Assembly: GCF_000518705.1 (NCBI RefSeq) | Contig: NZ_JAEC01000005.1 | Location: 62,001-126,000 of the forward strand | Direction of reading: 5' to 3' | Origin: Shewanella colwelliana ATCC 39565 | GTDB lineage: Bacteria; Pseudomonadota; Gammaproteobacteria; Enterobacterales; Shewanellaceae | Length of the DNA stretch: 64,000 nucleotides | Shown here: one piece after another, positions 1 to 10,303 of the stretch | Position numbering within the stretch: the stretch's first letter is position 1 | How the letters are laid out: every line of letters starts with the position of its first letter | The notes under the pieces: generated by a model | Databases searched by the model: none | Told to the model about the DNA's origin: nothing | The model's input: only the letters and a program-made list of their open reading frames with translations | Made by a program: the position numbers and the translations under genes

Positions 1-674
1 GGCAAGGTGATCTTCCAAAAGGTATTTAAACTACGAGAACCCAGATCCGCCGCGGCTTCTAGCAAACTACCATCGAGTTGAGATAGGTTGGCATAGAGTG
101 GCAAAATCATAAATGGAAGGTAGGTATAAATAATACCGATATAGACCGCAAAGTTTGTATTAAGCATCTGAATAGGCTCAGAGATAACTCCTAACCACAT
201 CAGCACGTTATTGATAACGCCGTTATTACTCAATATTCCCATCCAAGCATACACGCGAATAAGAAACGACGTCCAAGACGGTAACATCACCAGCAAAATC
301 AACACTGTCTGATGCTGCTTAGGTGCTCTAGCAATGGCATATGCCATGGGGTAGCCAATCAGTAGACATCCTAGAGTCGTTATACAGGCCATCTTCAATG
401 AGCCTAAATAGGCATTGATATATAAAGAATCTTCGAAAACTAAGATGTAGTTACCCAGATTAAGCATAATCTGCAGTGACTCATCGGCGTATTCAAATAG
501 CGCTTCATATGGCGGAATCGCAATCGCTGGCGTAGACAAACTGATCTTTAATACGATGGCAAACGGCAACGCAAAAAACATCAATAGCCAAAAATAGGGC
601 ACACCTATGGTATAGCACTGCCCTTTGGGCAGCCTAAACGTCAGTCGTTTTTTCTTCATACCGCCCCCACTCAT
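1..674 (-). CDS. potH: Putrescine ABC transporter permease PotH (5' part, runs off window)
   Basis: Reading the minus strand from the ATG at 674 gives an open frame to the window edge (about 224 residues). It starts with a basic cytoplasmic tail (MSGGGMKKKR) followed by several hydrophobic spans. Near the window edge is the EAA loop (EAAADLGSRS), the cytoplasmic motif by which permeases of this family contact the ATPase. PotH is one of two inner-membrane permeases of the PotFGHI putrescine importer. Its ATG overlaps the potG stop (ATGA), which suggests translational coupling. The 3' end and potI would lie outside the window. PotB of the spermidine system is the close alternative, but the adjacent puu genes favour putrescine. 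Confidence 0.88.
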   Translation of the reverse strand, partial: MSGGGMKKKRLTFRLPKGQCYTIGVPYFWLLMFFALPFAIVLKISLSTPAIAIPPYEALFEYADESLQIMLNLGNYILVFEDSLYINAYLGSLKMACITTLGCLLIGYPMAYAIARAPKQHQTVLILLVMLPSWTSFLIRVYAWMGILSNNGVINNVLMWLGVISEPIQMLNTNFAVYIGIIYTYLPFMILPLYANLSQLDGSLLEAAADLGSRSLNTFWKITL

Positions 675-1807
675 GATCTGAGCACCACACCACTGGTGGC
701 CTCCCAGCTAACGAACACTTGCTCTTCCCATGTTGGTGAGTCTGAGCGGCGGTCACTATTGGTCATCACTGATTGGATAAGCTGTTTGTTGCTTAAGCGA
801 ATGTAGTACACAGAGATACCGCCAAGATAGGCGATATCCTCAACCTCACCTTGACACCAGTTATACTGCTCTTGTGGTTGCTCTCGCGTGATATGGGTCT
901 TTTCTGGTCGCACCGCTAGCCACACATGCTTGTCGTCAACACTGGTCGAAATACCGTGACCAATATAGAACTGCTGTGGCAAATTAGGCGCTTGAATAAC
1001 GGCATGATCCGCCTCATCGACAATGATCTCGCCTTCGAATAAGTTTACTGAACCGATAAACTCAGCCACCATGCGACTGGCTGGACTTTCATAAATATCC
1101 ATTGGCGAACCCGTTTGTGCAATCCAACCATCATTCATAATGGAGATACGCTCAGCCATGGTCATCGCTTCTTCTTGGTCATGGGTTACCATCACACAAG
1201 TCACCCCTACAGCCTCTAAAATATCGACCACTTCAAGCTGCATCTGGGTACGCAATTTTTTATCCAATGCGCCCATCGGCTCATCGAGTAAGAGTAATTT
1301 AGGTCGCTTAGCCAGAGATCGCGCCAAGGCAACACGTTGGCGCTGACCGCCAGAGAGCTGGTTAGGTTTACGTCTTGCATAAGCTTCCATGTGCACCAAC
1401 TTCAACATCTCTTGCACACGCTGCTCAATGTCAGCTTTTGGCATCTTGTCTTGCTTTAAACCAAAGGCGATATTTTGCGCCACTGTCATATGCGGAAACA
1501 ATGCATAAGATTGGAACATCATATTAATTGGACGTTCATAAGGTGGCATATCGGTAATATCTTCGCCATCGAGATAGATACGCCCTTCTGAAGGTTTCTC
1601 AAAACCTGCTAGCATCCGCAGTAAGGTGGATTTACCCGAGCCTGAACCGCCTAATAATGCAAAAATCTCCCCACGATTAATATTGAGCGAAACGTCGTCC
1701 ACAGCGCGAACGTCGTCAAATAGCTTGCTGACTCTGTCTATCTTCAGCAATACCTCTCCTTGCGTCTTTGTTGTCGGTTTATTGGTGACGCCCGAATTGC
1801 TAGCCAT
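671..1807 (-). CDS. potG: Putrescine ABC transporter ATP-binding protein PotG
   Basis: A 378-residue ATPase that energises putrescine import at the inner face of the cytoplasmic membrane. Walker A is at about 53-61 (GGSGSGKST), the ABC signature LSGGQ at 151-155, Walker B at about 171-177 (LLLLDEP), followed by the VTHDQEEA switch region. A C-terminal TOBE-like regulatory part follows. I start it at the ATG at 1807 (MASNSG) because GGAGAA lies just upstream; the longer open frame has no such signal and would overlap the hairpin that follows potF. It overlaps potH by 4 bp and lies about 100 bp after potF, consistent with one potFGH operon. PotA of the spermidine system is the alternative. Confidence 0.93.
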   Translation of the reverse strand: MASNSGVTNKPTTKTQGEVLLKIDRVSKLFDDVRAVDDVSLNINRGEIFALLGGSGSGKSTLLRMLAGFEKPSEGRIYLDGEDITDMPPYERPINMMFQSYALFPHMTVAQNIAFGLKQDKMPKADIEQRVQEMLKLVHMEAYARRKPNQLSGGQRQRVALARSLAKRPKLLLLDEPMGALDKKLRTQMQLEVVDILEAVGVTCVMVTHDQEEAMTMAERISIMNDGWIAQTGSPMDIYESPASRMVAEFIGSVNLFEGEIIVDEADHAVIQAPNLPQQFYIGHGISTSVDDKHVWLAVRPEKTHITREQPQEQYNWCQGEVEDIAYLGGISVYYIRLSNKQLIQSVMTNSDRRSDSPTWEEQVFVSWEATSGVVLRS

Positions 1808-1871
1808 AGTTACTTCTCCACAAAAAGTGCCTTCCAGGCACCTACTGCAATACTGAATAAATTGAAATGAG

Positions 1872-1895
1872 ACAGGGCAAGTAAACTTGCCCTGT
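1872..1895 (-). promoter_or_regulatory. Strong hairpin between potF and potG
   Basis: A perfect 10-bp inverted repeat (ACAGGGCAAG / CTTGCCCTGT) with a 4-base loop lies in the potF-potG gap. On the transcribed strand it has no T tract, so it is not a textbook terminator. Such structures after a binding-protein gene often stabilise the upstream mRNA or reduce read-through, giving more binding protein than ATPase. That role is inferred here. Confidence 0.55.
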
Positions 1896-1907
1896 TTTAA
1901 GCGGGTA

Positions 1908-3017
<1,110 letters not shown>

Positions 3018-3085
3018 TTATTAGCGTGCCAGTAATGTCTATCTAATTTACTGCCAGTGCATTGCCGCTAAATTACGGCTTTCAT

Positions 3086-3108
3086 TGTTATAATTATCCA
3101 ATGCTACA
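3086..3108 (-). promoter_or_regulatory. Block shared upstream of both potF copies (copy 1)
   Basis: A 23-bp block ending CCAATGCTACA (plus strand) lies about 78 bp upstream of the potF start. A nearly matching block lies at the same distance upstream of the second potF (4375-4397). Conservation outside the coding region suggests that the duplication carried the promoter, and that the block holds promoter or operator sequence. No clear -35/-10 pair could be fixed. Confidence 0.4.
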
Positions 3109-3192
3109 ACGCGTAAAGCGCATCGGCTGATTGCTTAACATTCAACAGTTCAATCGCACTACCCGCTATCACGAGTAGCGCATTGGTTTAAA

Positions 3193-4335
<1,143 letters not shown>

Positions 4336-4349
4336 TCAGTCATAAGTAG

Positions 4350-4397
4350 TGTCGATTTATCGACATCATTATTTTGTTATTATTGACCAATGCTACA
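4350..4397 (-). promoter_or_regulatory. Palindrome and conserved block upstream of potF copy 2
   Basis: A 16-bp perfect palindrome (TGTCGA TTTA TCGACA, 4350-4365) lies about 57 bp upstream of the potF2 start. It is followed by the block shared with the other potF copy (4375-4397). The palindrome is absent from the matching place upstream of potF1, so it could be an operator specific to copy 2. The regulator is unknown. The rest of the gap (to 4583) is AT-rich and shows nothing else. Confidence 0.4.
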
Positions 4398-4583
4398 GCT
4401 TACAACCGCATCGAACCCATCTAACGCCTTTTTCTCCCGTAGAATAAAACTGAATACTTTCCCGTTCAAGATGAATTTAAAACTCTTAAACTTTCCAATC
4501 ACAACGCAATCATCACTCGTAAAAAATTATCCTTTACGCCCCAAAATGATTAGGCTTTCGCACCATAAAAGTGCAGTAACCAA

Positions 4584-5933
4584 CTAAACTGTAAGCAATA
4601 AGAACTCTCGCTCCCACGAACTGATCACACGTCGAAAATTTTCTAAATCCGCCTGTTTAACCGCAATATAGCCATTGGTAAACGTTTCGCCTAAATATTC
4701 ACGCACAGCAGAACTCTCAGACATCACCGCCAAGGCTTCTTCTAGCGTTAAAGGTAGGCTGTTACCTTGACGATTCTCATTGGCACGGCCCTGTACAGGT
4801 GTTGAAGGCTTAACGTCTTCAACCATCCCCATATAGCCACACAACAGAGTCGCTGCGATCGCTAAATAACTATTGGCATCGGCGCCTGCAATACGGTTTT
4901 CAATACGACGGTTTTGTGGTGATGATTCAGGAATACGCAAACCACATGTCCGGTTTTCATCGCCCCACTCTAAGTTCACAGGCGCTGATGTCCCGGGCAA
5001 AAACCGTCTAAATGAGTTCACGTTAGGTGCCATCAATGGCAACAATTCAGGAATGTACCTTTGTAAGCCACCGATATAACTTAAAAACTTAGCACTCATC
5101 GTGCCATCTTCATTTGTAAACACGTTTTGACCTGATTTCGCATCAACCACACTTTGGTGAATATGCATCGAACTGCCAGGTTCTGCAGTAACAGGTTTTG
5201 CCATGAAGGTAGCACACACATTATGCTTTAGCGCCGCTTCACGTAGGGTGCGCTTAAAAACAAATACTTGATCAGCAAGCGACAGCGCATCACCATGGCT
5301 GAAGTTAATCTCCATCTGTGCCGTGCCCTCTTCGTGGATCAAGGTATCAATATCTAACCCTTGGGCTTCGCACCAGTCATACATATCTTCAAATAGCGGA
5401 TCATATTCATTGGCTGCATCAATAGAGAAAGATTGACGGCCAGACTCTCTCCGACCACTGCGACCAATGGGCGGACTTAATGGAATGTCCGGATCTTCGT
5501 TTGGTTTAGTGAGGTAAAACTCCATCTCAGGCGCAACGACGGGCTTCCAACCCTTTGCGTCATAAAGCTTTAACACTTTCTTTAATAGATTACGTGGCGA
5601 AAGTTCAATGGGGTTACCCATCTTGTCATAGGTATCATGAATAACCTGTGCGGTTGCCTCAACGCACCAGGGCAACATATATATGGCGTTTTCGTCAGGA
5701 ACACACTCAAAATCGATATCAGCTTTGTCCAGCAACGAATCGTAGACGTCGCCATCAACATAATCACCGGTAACCGTTTGCAGCAAAACACTCTCTGGCA
5801 AACGCATCCCTTTTTCATCAATAAATTTACCCACTGGAGCGATTTTGCCGCGAGCAATACCTGTCATATCACTGATGACACACTCGACTTCGGTGATCTT
5901 ATTTTCTTTTAAATAACTGATTAACTTCTTCAT
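4584..5933 (-). CDS. puuA: Gamma-glutamylputrescine synthetase PuuA
   Basis: A 449-residue glutamine-synthetase-family enzyme that ligates glutamate to putrescine using ATP, the first step of the Puu pathway in the cytoplasm. Glutamine-synthetase features are visible: the N-terminal beta-grasp (ECVISDMTGIARGK), the catalytic-domain segment VVAPEMEFYL, HEEGTAQMEINFSHGD, the ATP/glutamate-binding SMHIHQS, and NRTCGLRIP before the ENRIAGADANSYLA segment. The start is the ATG at 5933 (MKKLISYL), only 4 bp after the puuD stop; the longer open frame runs back through puuD. The tight puuD-puuA spacing indicates co-transcription. Other gamma-glutamylamine synthetases of the family cannot be excluded, but neighbours puuB, puuD and puuR make PuuA very likely. 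Confidence 0.93.
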   Translation of the reverse strand: MKKLISYLKENKITEVECVISDMTGIARGKIAPVGKFIDEKGMRLPESVLLQTVTGDYVDGDVYDSLLDKADIDFECVPDENAIYMLPWCVEATAQVIHDTYDKMGNPIELSPRNLLKKVLKLYDAKGWKPVVAPEMEFYLTKPNEDPDIPLSPPIGRSGRRESGRQSFSIDAANEYDPLFEDMYDWCEAQGLDIDTLIHEEGTAQMEINFSHGDALSLADQVFVFKRTLREAALKHNVCATFMAKPVTAEPGSSMHIHQSVVDAKSGQNVFTNEDGTMSAKFLSYIGGLQRYIPELLPLMAPNVNSFRRFLPGTSAPVNLEWGDENRTCGLRIPESSPQNRRIENRIAGADANSYLAIAATLLCGYMGMVEDVKPSTPVQGRANENRQGNSLPLTLEEALAVMSESSAVREYLGETFTNGYIAVKQADLENFRRVISSWEREFLLLTV

Positions 5934-5937
5934 GTGT

Positions 5938-6699
5938 TTATCTCGTTCGTTTCGATGCGCGCACTTGGCACGCCGTATTGAATGCACTAAAAATGGCGCG
6001 GTAAAAGGCGTTATCGAGTACCTTCCATTCAGGATGAAATTGAACACCTAACGCAAAATTCTTAGCATTTTTGACCGAAAAAGCCTCGATGAGTCCGTCC
6101 AAGGCGTAAGCTTCTGGCCGCAATCCAACACCCAAACGGTCGACACCTTGAGTGTGTACAGAGTTCACCTCTGCTAAATTGCGGCCCCACGCCTCGTGGA
6201 GCAATCCTCCAGGTTCTATCTTGATCTCATGAGATAAGCCATATTGAATATCTACTGAAGCAGTTCTATCTTCCCTGTGTTCTATTAGGCCATCCACTTC
6301 ATGTAATTTTTGATGCAAAGTGCCGCCATAAACGACATTCATCTCTTGAAAGCCTCTACAAATCGCCAAAACAGGCACACCGGCATCAATTGCCGCACGT
6401 AATAGAGGTAAATTTGTCGCATCGCGCTTAGGATCATGCAGGGTATCAACGTCGCTCGTCGGGCCATCATAATGATGAGGTTCGATATTTGATGGGGACC
6501 CGGTAAATAAGATACCGTCCAGACGAGGAAGAATAGTCTCTGCAGGACAATGCCCTAAGGCGGGAATAACCAAAGGCCATGCGTTAGTCGCATCTGCAAT
6601 ACTGAGAAGGTATTTTTCACCAACAATATTAAACGGATGCAAACCTAGTTGTTGATTACACGCTGTCACGCCAATCACTGCGAGTCCTTCCTCGGACAT
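5938..6699 (-). CDS. puuD: Gamma-glutamyl-GABA hydrolase PuuD
   Basis: A 253-residue class I glutamine amidotransferase-like (peptidase C26) hydrolase that releases GABA from gamma-glutamyl-GABA, the last Puu step. The nucleophile elbow is AICRGFQE with Cys114, and the catalytic His/Glu pair is in GVQFHPEW (His222, Glu224). Substrate-side motifs GILFTGSPSNIEP and GGTLHQ are typical of the family. AGGTGA just before the ATG at 6699 is a good ribosome binding site. It is the first gene of a puuD-puuA unit, and the upstream region carries PuuR-like operators. Confidence 0.93.
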   Translation of the reverse strand: MSEEGLAVIGVTACNQQLGLHPFNIVGEKYLLSIADATNAWPLVIPALGHCPAETILPRLDGILFTGSPSNIEPHHYDGPTSDVDTLHDPKRDATNLPLLRAAIDAGVPVLAICRGFQEMNVVYGGTLHQKLHEVDGLIEHREDRTASVDIQYGLSHEIKIEPGGLLHEAWGRNLAEVNSVHTQGVDRLGVGLRPEAYALDGLIEAFSVKNAKNFALGVQFHPEWKVLDNAFYRAIFSAFNTACQVRASKRTR

Positions 6700-6733
6700 A
6701 GTTCACCTGTGTTGTTGCTTCATTCTTATAGTT

Positions 6734-6817
6734 ATAGATAAATGAACACCATGTAACAAAGCGTTCATTTTTTCACACACTACACTGAAAAATATCACTA
6801 GGCAATAGGTGTTCACC
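6734..6817 (-). promoter_or_regulatory. Candidate PuuR operators upstream of puuD
   Basis: Three TGAAC-centred elements lie 35-120 bp upstream of puuD: 6734-6748 (ending AATGAACA, plus strand), 6761-6770 (AAATGAACGC, minus strand) and the palindrome GGTGTTCACC at 6808-6817. The first two form an inverted pair. From memory, the E. coli PuuR consensus is AAAATATAATGAACA; the first element matches it at 10 of 15 positions, mainly in the ATGAACA core. The remainder of the 424-bp gap to puuR (6818-7086) shows no gene. Confidence 0.5.
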
Positions 6818-7086
6818 AACAAAATATACAATACTTTATGGGTAACAATAAAAGTCTTATTAAACAGAAGTTAATAACGAAACAGCTTTTATAGGCAGCA
6901 TAAACGCATGCGACATTAAGCCGTGAGTATGTGACATCGCTCCCAAGGTTGCGTTATCGGAAGCCCAGCCATATTCACTATGGTTTGCGCGATATTATTT
7001 ACACTAATAAGGAAAGATAAACCCAAAGAAAAGCCGAGGGTCACGCGGTGATCACGAGGTTTTGAGGAATAAAAACAAAGGGGTTC

Positions 7087-7108
7087 CTAGGCGTCAATTA
7101 ACGCCTAG
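7087..7108 (-). terminator. Hairpin downstream of puuR
   Basis: A perfect 8-bp stem (CTAGGCGT / ACGCCTAG) with a 6-base loop lies 15 bp after the puuR stop. Only a weak T-rich stretch follows on the minus strand, so termination is likely but not certain. Confidence 0.45.
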
Positions 7109-7123
7109 TAAGGAAAGACAAGA

Positions 7124-7672
7124 TTAGAAGTTTGCAGGTGTGGTCGCACTAACGATTCGGCAAGGTGCCTCAAAAGGGTTGCGAAAACGGTGTGGCTGTT
7201 CACTATTAAAGTAATAGCTATCACCCTCCTCAAGCACAAATACCTCTCCACCCACGGTGATCTCTATCTTACCTTCAATCACCATGGCGGCTTCCTCGCC
7301 TTCGTGCTGAAGCATCTCTTCGCCAGTATCAGAACCAGGTGGATAAACTTCATTCATCACAGACATTGCGCGGTTAGGGTAATCTCGTCCAATTAACTTG
7401 TAATCTAGATTGCCATCACCAATATCCAATAACTCTCCAGCACGGTAAACCACCTTTGGCTCGCTAGGCTCATTATCTTCAATGGAGAAGAAATCCACCA
7501 AGGACATAGGTAGTCCAGACAATACTTTTTTTAGGGAACTCACCGAAGGGCTGACACTGTTTTTTTCGATCATTGAGATCGTGCTATTAGTCACACCAGC
7601 TCTTTTTGCCAATTCTCGTTGCGATAAACCTTTCATTTTACGTACAGCTTTGAGATTTGCGCCTATATCCAA
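7124..7672 (-). CDS. puuR: Putrescine-pathway repressor PuuR (XRE HTH + cupin)
   Basis: A 182-residue transcription regulator. Residues 5-60 form an XRE-type helix-turn-helix (LKAVRKMKGLSQRELAKRAG ending in SLKKVL), and residues about 105-180 a cupin sensor domain (HEGEEAAMVIEGK, GDSYYFNSEQPHRF). In E. coli PuuR represses the puu genes and is released by putrescine. The start is a TTG at 7672 preceded by AGAGG; a rare start codon suits a low-abundance repressor. It is divergent from puuB and lies near candidate operators upstream of puuB, puuD and the aminotransferase gene, so autoregulation and control of the whole cluster are likely. Confidence 0.9.
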   Translation of the reverse strand: MDIGANLKAVRKMKGLSQRELAKRAGVTNSTISMIEKNSVSPSVSSLKKVLSGLPMSLVDFFSIEDNEPSEPKVVYRAGELLDIGDGNLDYKLIGRDYPNRAMSVMNEVYPPGSDTGEEMLQHEGEEAAMVIEGKIEITVGGEVFVLEEGDSYYFNSEQPHRFRNPFEAPCRIVSATTPANF

Positions 7673-7747
7673 AAAAAGACCCTCTTCTAAACGAACTTAT
7701 GTAGAAATTATTTAACATACTAGTTTGTCTCACACAAAAAAGCATGT

Positions 7748-7762
7748 TAAATATAATCAACA
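7748..7762 (+). promoter_or_regulatory. PuuR operator candidate in puuR-puuB intergenic region
   Basis: TAAATATAATCAACA matches the remembered E. coli PuuR consensus AAAATATAATGAACA at 13 of 15 positions. It sits between the divergent puuR and puuB genes, where an operator would control both. Confidence 0.55.
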
Positions 7763-7854
7763 GGTGTGAAGTATAACTAACCCAAGCGCAAAGTATACTG
7801 CACTCAAGCCAATTTAGTCGAATAACGATAAAAAATGCCGATTTTGGAGCCATG

Positions 7855-9162
7855 ATGTCCAGTAAAAGCCCCGTTCACAGCAATAACTATCCTGACTCCT
7901 ATTACTACGCCACAGCAAATGCTTTGCATGAAGCGCCTCAACTGACTGAGCACATTAAGGTCGATGTCTGTGTGGTCGGTGGTGGCTTTAGTGGCATTAA
8001 CACCGCCATAGAACTCGCTCAAAAGGGATTTAGCGTCGCACTACTCGAAGCTAAACGTATTGGTTGGGGAGCATCTGGACGTAATGGCGGTGAGCTTATT
8101 AGAGGAATTGGTCATAATGTTGACCAGTTTCGTGATGAGATTGGTCACGATGGCGTAAACGCTATCCACGAAATGGGCTTTGAGGCGGTGCAGATAGTAC
8201 GCGACCGAGTTAAAACGCACAACATAGACTGTAACCTGAAAATGGGCTATTGCGACCTTGCCATCAAACCACGTCATATGGAGGAACTTAGCGCTGACTA
8301 CGAGCAGATGCTAGCGCAAGGACGTGGCGAGGGTTTTAAACTGCTACAACAGCGAGATGTGGGTGAGGTTATCGGCTCATCGGTATACAGCGGTGCATTA
8401 GTAGACATGAACAGTGGTCACCTGCATCCACTAAACTTAGCGCTAGGTGAAGCGCAGGTTGCACGCTCACTTGGGGTGCAGATATTTGAATACAGCGCCG
8501 CCACCAAGATAGTAAAGGGTGACAAACCGCAAGTTATCACCGACAAAGGTGTCGTCGATTGCCAGTACGTCGTGTTAGCGGGGAATGCCTATATTGGCCA
8601 TAAACTCGACAGCTACGTCGGTGGGAAAGTGCTTCCCGCAGGCAGTTACCTGCTTGCAACAGAGCCGCTGACTCAAGCCCAATGCGATGCAATAATTCCA
8701 CAAAATATGGCTTTTGCCGATCTCCGCATCGACCTCGATTATTTCCACCTATCCCAAGACAACCGATTGCTCTTTGGCGGTCTATGCACCTATTCAGGAA
8801 AAGATCCTAAAAACATTGAAGCGGCACTCAGACCTAATTTAGAAAAGGTATTTCCCCAATTAAAAGGAGTGAGAATCGACTACCAATGGGGTGGCATGAT
8901 AGGCATTGGCGCTAATCGCTTACCGCAACTTGGACGCCTACCAGATTGCCCCAATATTCTGTATGCGCAGGCCTATGCAGGGCACGGTGTCAATGCCACT
9001 CATATGTCAGCAAAGCTCATTGCTGAAGCACTAACAGCCCAAGCTGAACGTTTCGATATCTTTGCTAAAATCCCCCACATGACCTTTCCAGGTGGTCCAA
9101 CATTTAGGTCACCTATGTTGGCTGCAGGCATGTTGTACCATAGATTTAAAGACCTATTTTAA
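7855..9162 (+). CDS. puuB: Gamma-glutamylputrescine oxidase PuuB
   Basis: A 435-residue FAD-dependent amine oxidase of the DAO family that oxidises gamma-glutamylputrescine to the aldehyde, giving H2O2 and ammonia. A dinucleotide-binding motif is at about 40-60 (VCVVGGGFSGINTAIELA), followed by the GWGASGRNGGE segment common to this family, and a C-terminal FAD-contact region (YAQAYAGHGVNATHMSAK). GGAG is 5 bases before the second of two adjacent ATGs, so I start there (7855); 7852 is equally open. It is divergent from puuR and followed by a hairpin shared with the sulfurtransferase gene. Confidence 0.92.
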   Translation: MSSKSPVHSNNYPDSYYYATANALHEAPQLTEHIKVDVCVVGGGFSGINTAIELAQKGFSVALLEAKRIGWGASGRNGGELIRGIGHNVDQFRDEIGHDGVNAIHEMGFEAVQIVRDRVKTHNIDCNLKMGYCDLAIKPRHMEELSADYEQMLAQGRGEGFKLLQQRDVGEVIGSSVYSGALVDMNSGHLHPLNLALGEAQVARSLGVQIFEYSAATKIVKGDKPQVITDKGVVDCQYVVLAGNAYIGHKLDSYVGGKVLPAGSYLLATEPLTQAQCDAIIPQNMAFADLRIDLDYFHLSQDNRLLFGGLCTYSGKDPKNIEAALRPNLEKVFPQLKGVRIDYQWGGMIGIGANRLPQLGRLPDCPNILYAQAYAGHGVNATHMSAKLIAEALTAQAERFDIFAKIPHMTFPGGPTFRSPMLAAGMLYHRFKDLF

Positions 9163-9169
9163 CCGCCAT

Positions 9170-9191
9170 AAAAAAGGAGCCCTTAGGCTCC
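9170..9191 (-). terminator. Rho-independent terminator of the sulfurtransferase gene
   Basis: A 6-bp GC-rich stem (GGAGCC / GGCTCC) with a 4-base loop, followed on the minus strand by a run of six T. It lies 20 bp after the sulfurtransferase stop and 8 bp after the convergent puuB stop, and may also end puuB transcripts weakly. Confidence 0.75.
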
Positions 9192-9211
9192 CTTATGACG
9201 CGCTTTAGCTC

Positions 9212-10099
9212 TCAGTTCACGGTATTACCACTATCACTGCGATCCGATTTGAGTGCGGCGGGACTAATTGGCAACTGATGATTACTGCCCCACTCAGCCC
9301 AAGAACCATCATATAATACCGCTCGGTGGTGGCCTGCAGCCACTGAGGCAAGAATTAAAATACAGGCCGTGATACCTGAGCCACAGCTAAAAATACGCTG
9401 CTGCTCGTCATTGCCCTCTAATCCATCAAACAGCTTAACAAGCTCAGTGCGCTCCTTAAGCCGATGCCCGTTGAGCACCTGTGCAAACGGCAAATTAACC
9501 GAACCGGGTATATGACCACTGCGTACATTGGGTCTAGGCTCCGCCATTTCACCAGAGAAACGTTGTGCTCCTCGAGCATCGAACACTTGCACATGCTCAT
9601 CATCAAACCGGGCTAATAGATGAGCCGTATCACACACGAGTTCACTATGATATTGGCCATGAAAATCACCCAGTCTATCTTGCTCAGGTTGATGATATGA
9701 ATCTACGGTCATACGCGCTTCACTCAACCATTGAGGCAATCCACCGTCAAGTACAAACACCCGCTCAAACCCCATAGCTTTAAACATCCACCATGCTCTG
9801 GGTGATGAGTAGATCCCTTGGTTATCGTAGATAACAACAGTACTATCGCTATCAATACCAAAGGTGGCTATCGCTTGATTGAACTGCACATCGGTGGGCA
9901 TTGCATGAATTTGACTTGAGGTCAGATCACAAAATACCTTTTCTAGATCAAATTGCTGGGCGCGCGGAATCGCCACAAACTCGTCATAAACAATCGGCTC
10001 TTTACCCACAACCGATTGCATACTGGCATCTAAAACAATCAGATTTGCTTCAAATAGATTGGCTTCAAGCCAGGCCGTGCTGACCAAAGGATATTCCAT
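9212..10099 (-). CDS. sseA: 3-mercaptopyruvate/thiosulfate sulfurtransferase
   Basis: A 295-residue two-domain rhodanese. The N-terminal inactive domain spans about 1-140 (IYDNQGIYSSPRAWWMFKAMG) and the C-terminal catalytic domain about 155-290. The active loop is CGSGITA with the persulfide-forming Cys239; CGSG[VI]TA is the loop typical of SseA-type enzymes that prefer 3-mercaptopyruvate. EPRPNVRSGHIPGSVNLPF is another family hallmark. The ATG at 10099 has GGAG 6 bases upstream. It has no evident tie to putrescine catabolism and seems to be a passenger between puuB and puuC, with its own terminator. Confidence 0.9.
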   Translation of the reverse strand: MEYPLVSTAWLEANLFEANLIVLDASMQSVVGKEPIVYDEFVAIPRAQQFDLEKVFCDLTSSQIHAMPTDVQFNQAIATFGIDSDSTVVIYDNQGIYSSPRAWWMFKAMGFERVFVLDGGLPQWLSEARMTVDSYHQPEQDRLGDFHGQYHSELVCDTAHLLARFDDEHVQVFDARGAQRFSGEMAEPRPNVRSGHIPGSVNLPFAQVLNGHRLKERTELVKLFDGLEGNDEQQRIFSCGSGITACILILASVAAGHHRAVLYDGSWAEWGSNHQLPISPAALKSDRSDSGNTVN

Positions 10100-10243
10100 A
10101 ACTGACTCCCAACTGGCTCGCGCCAATCAATATTCAAAACTCAATCACTTTGCGCAACATAAACGAATAACCTTGTTATCTACAAGTAAAATATGCACTA
10201 CCACGATTTCACTGGACCTATATGCCCTAACCGACAGGTAAAT

Positions 10244-10276
10244 AAAAAAGCCCTACAGCGTAAGCTGAAGGGCTTT
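10244..10276 (-). terminator. Rho-independent terminator after puuC
   Basis: A long stem (AAAGCCCT + CAGC arms) with a GTAA loop and a T tract on the minus strand, about 30 bp past the puuC stop. Confidence 0.8.
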
Positions 10277-10303
10277 AATTGAAGCGGTTTGGTTACCGAA
10301 AGA

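Noticed and set aside
4390..4587. Plus-strand frame between potF copy 2 and puuA
   Set aside because: Low-complexity, AT-rich, no ribosome binding site. It lies in a promoter region.
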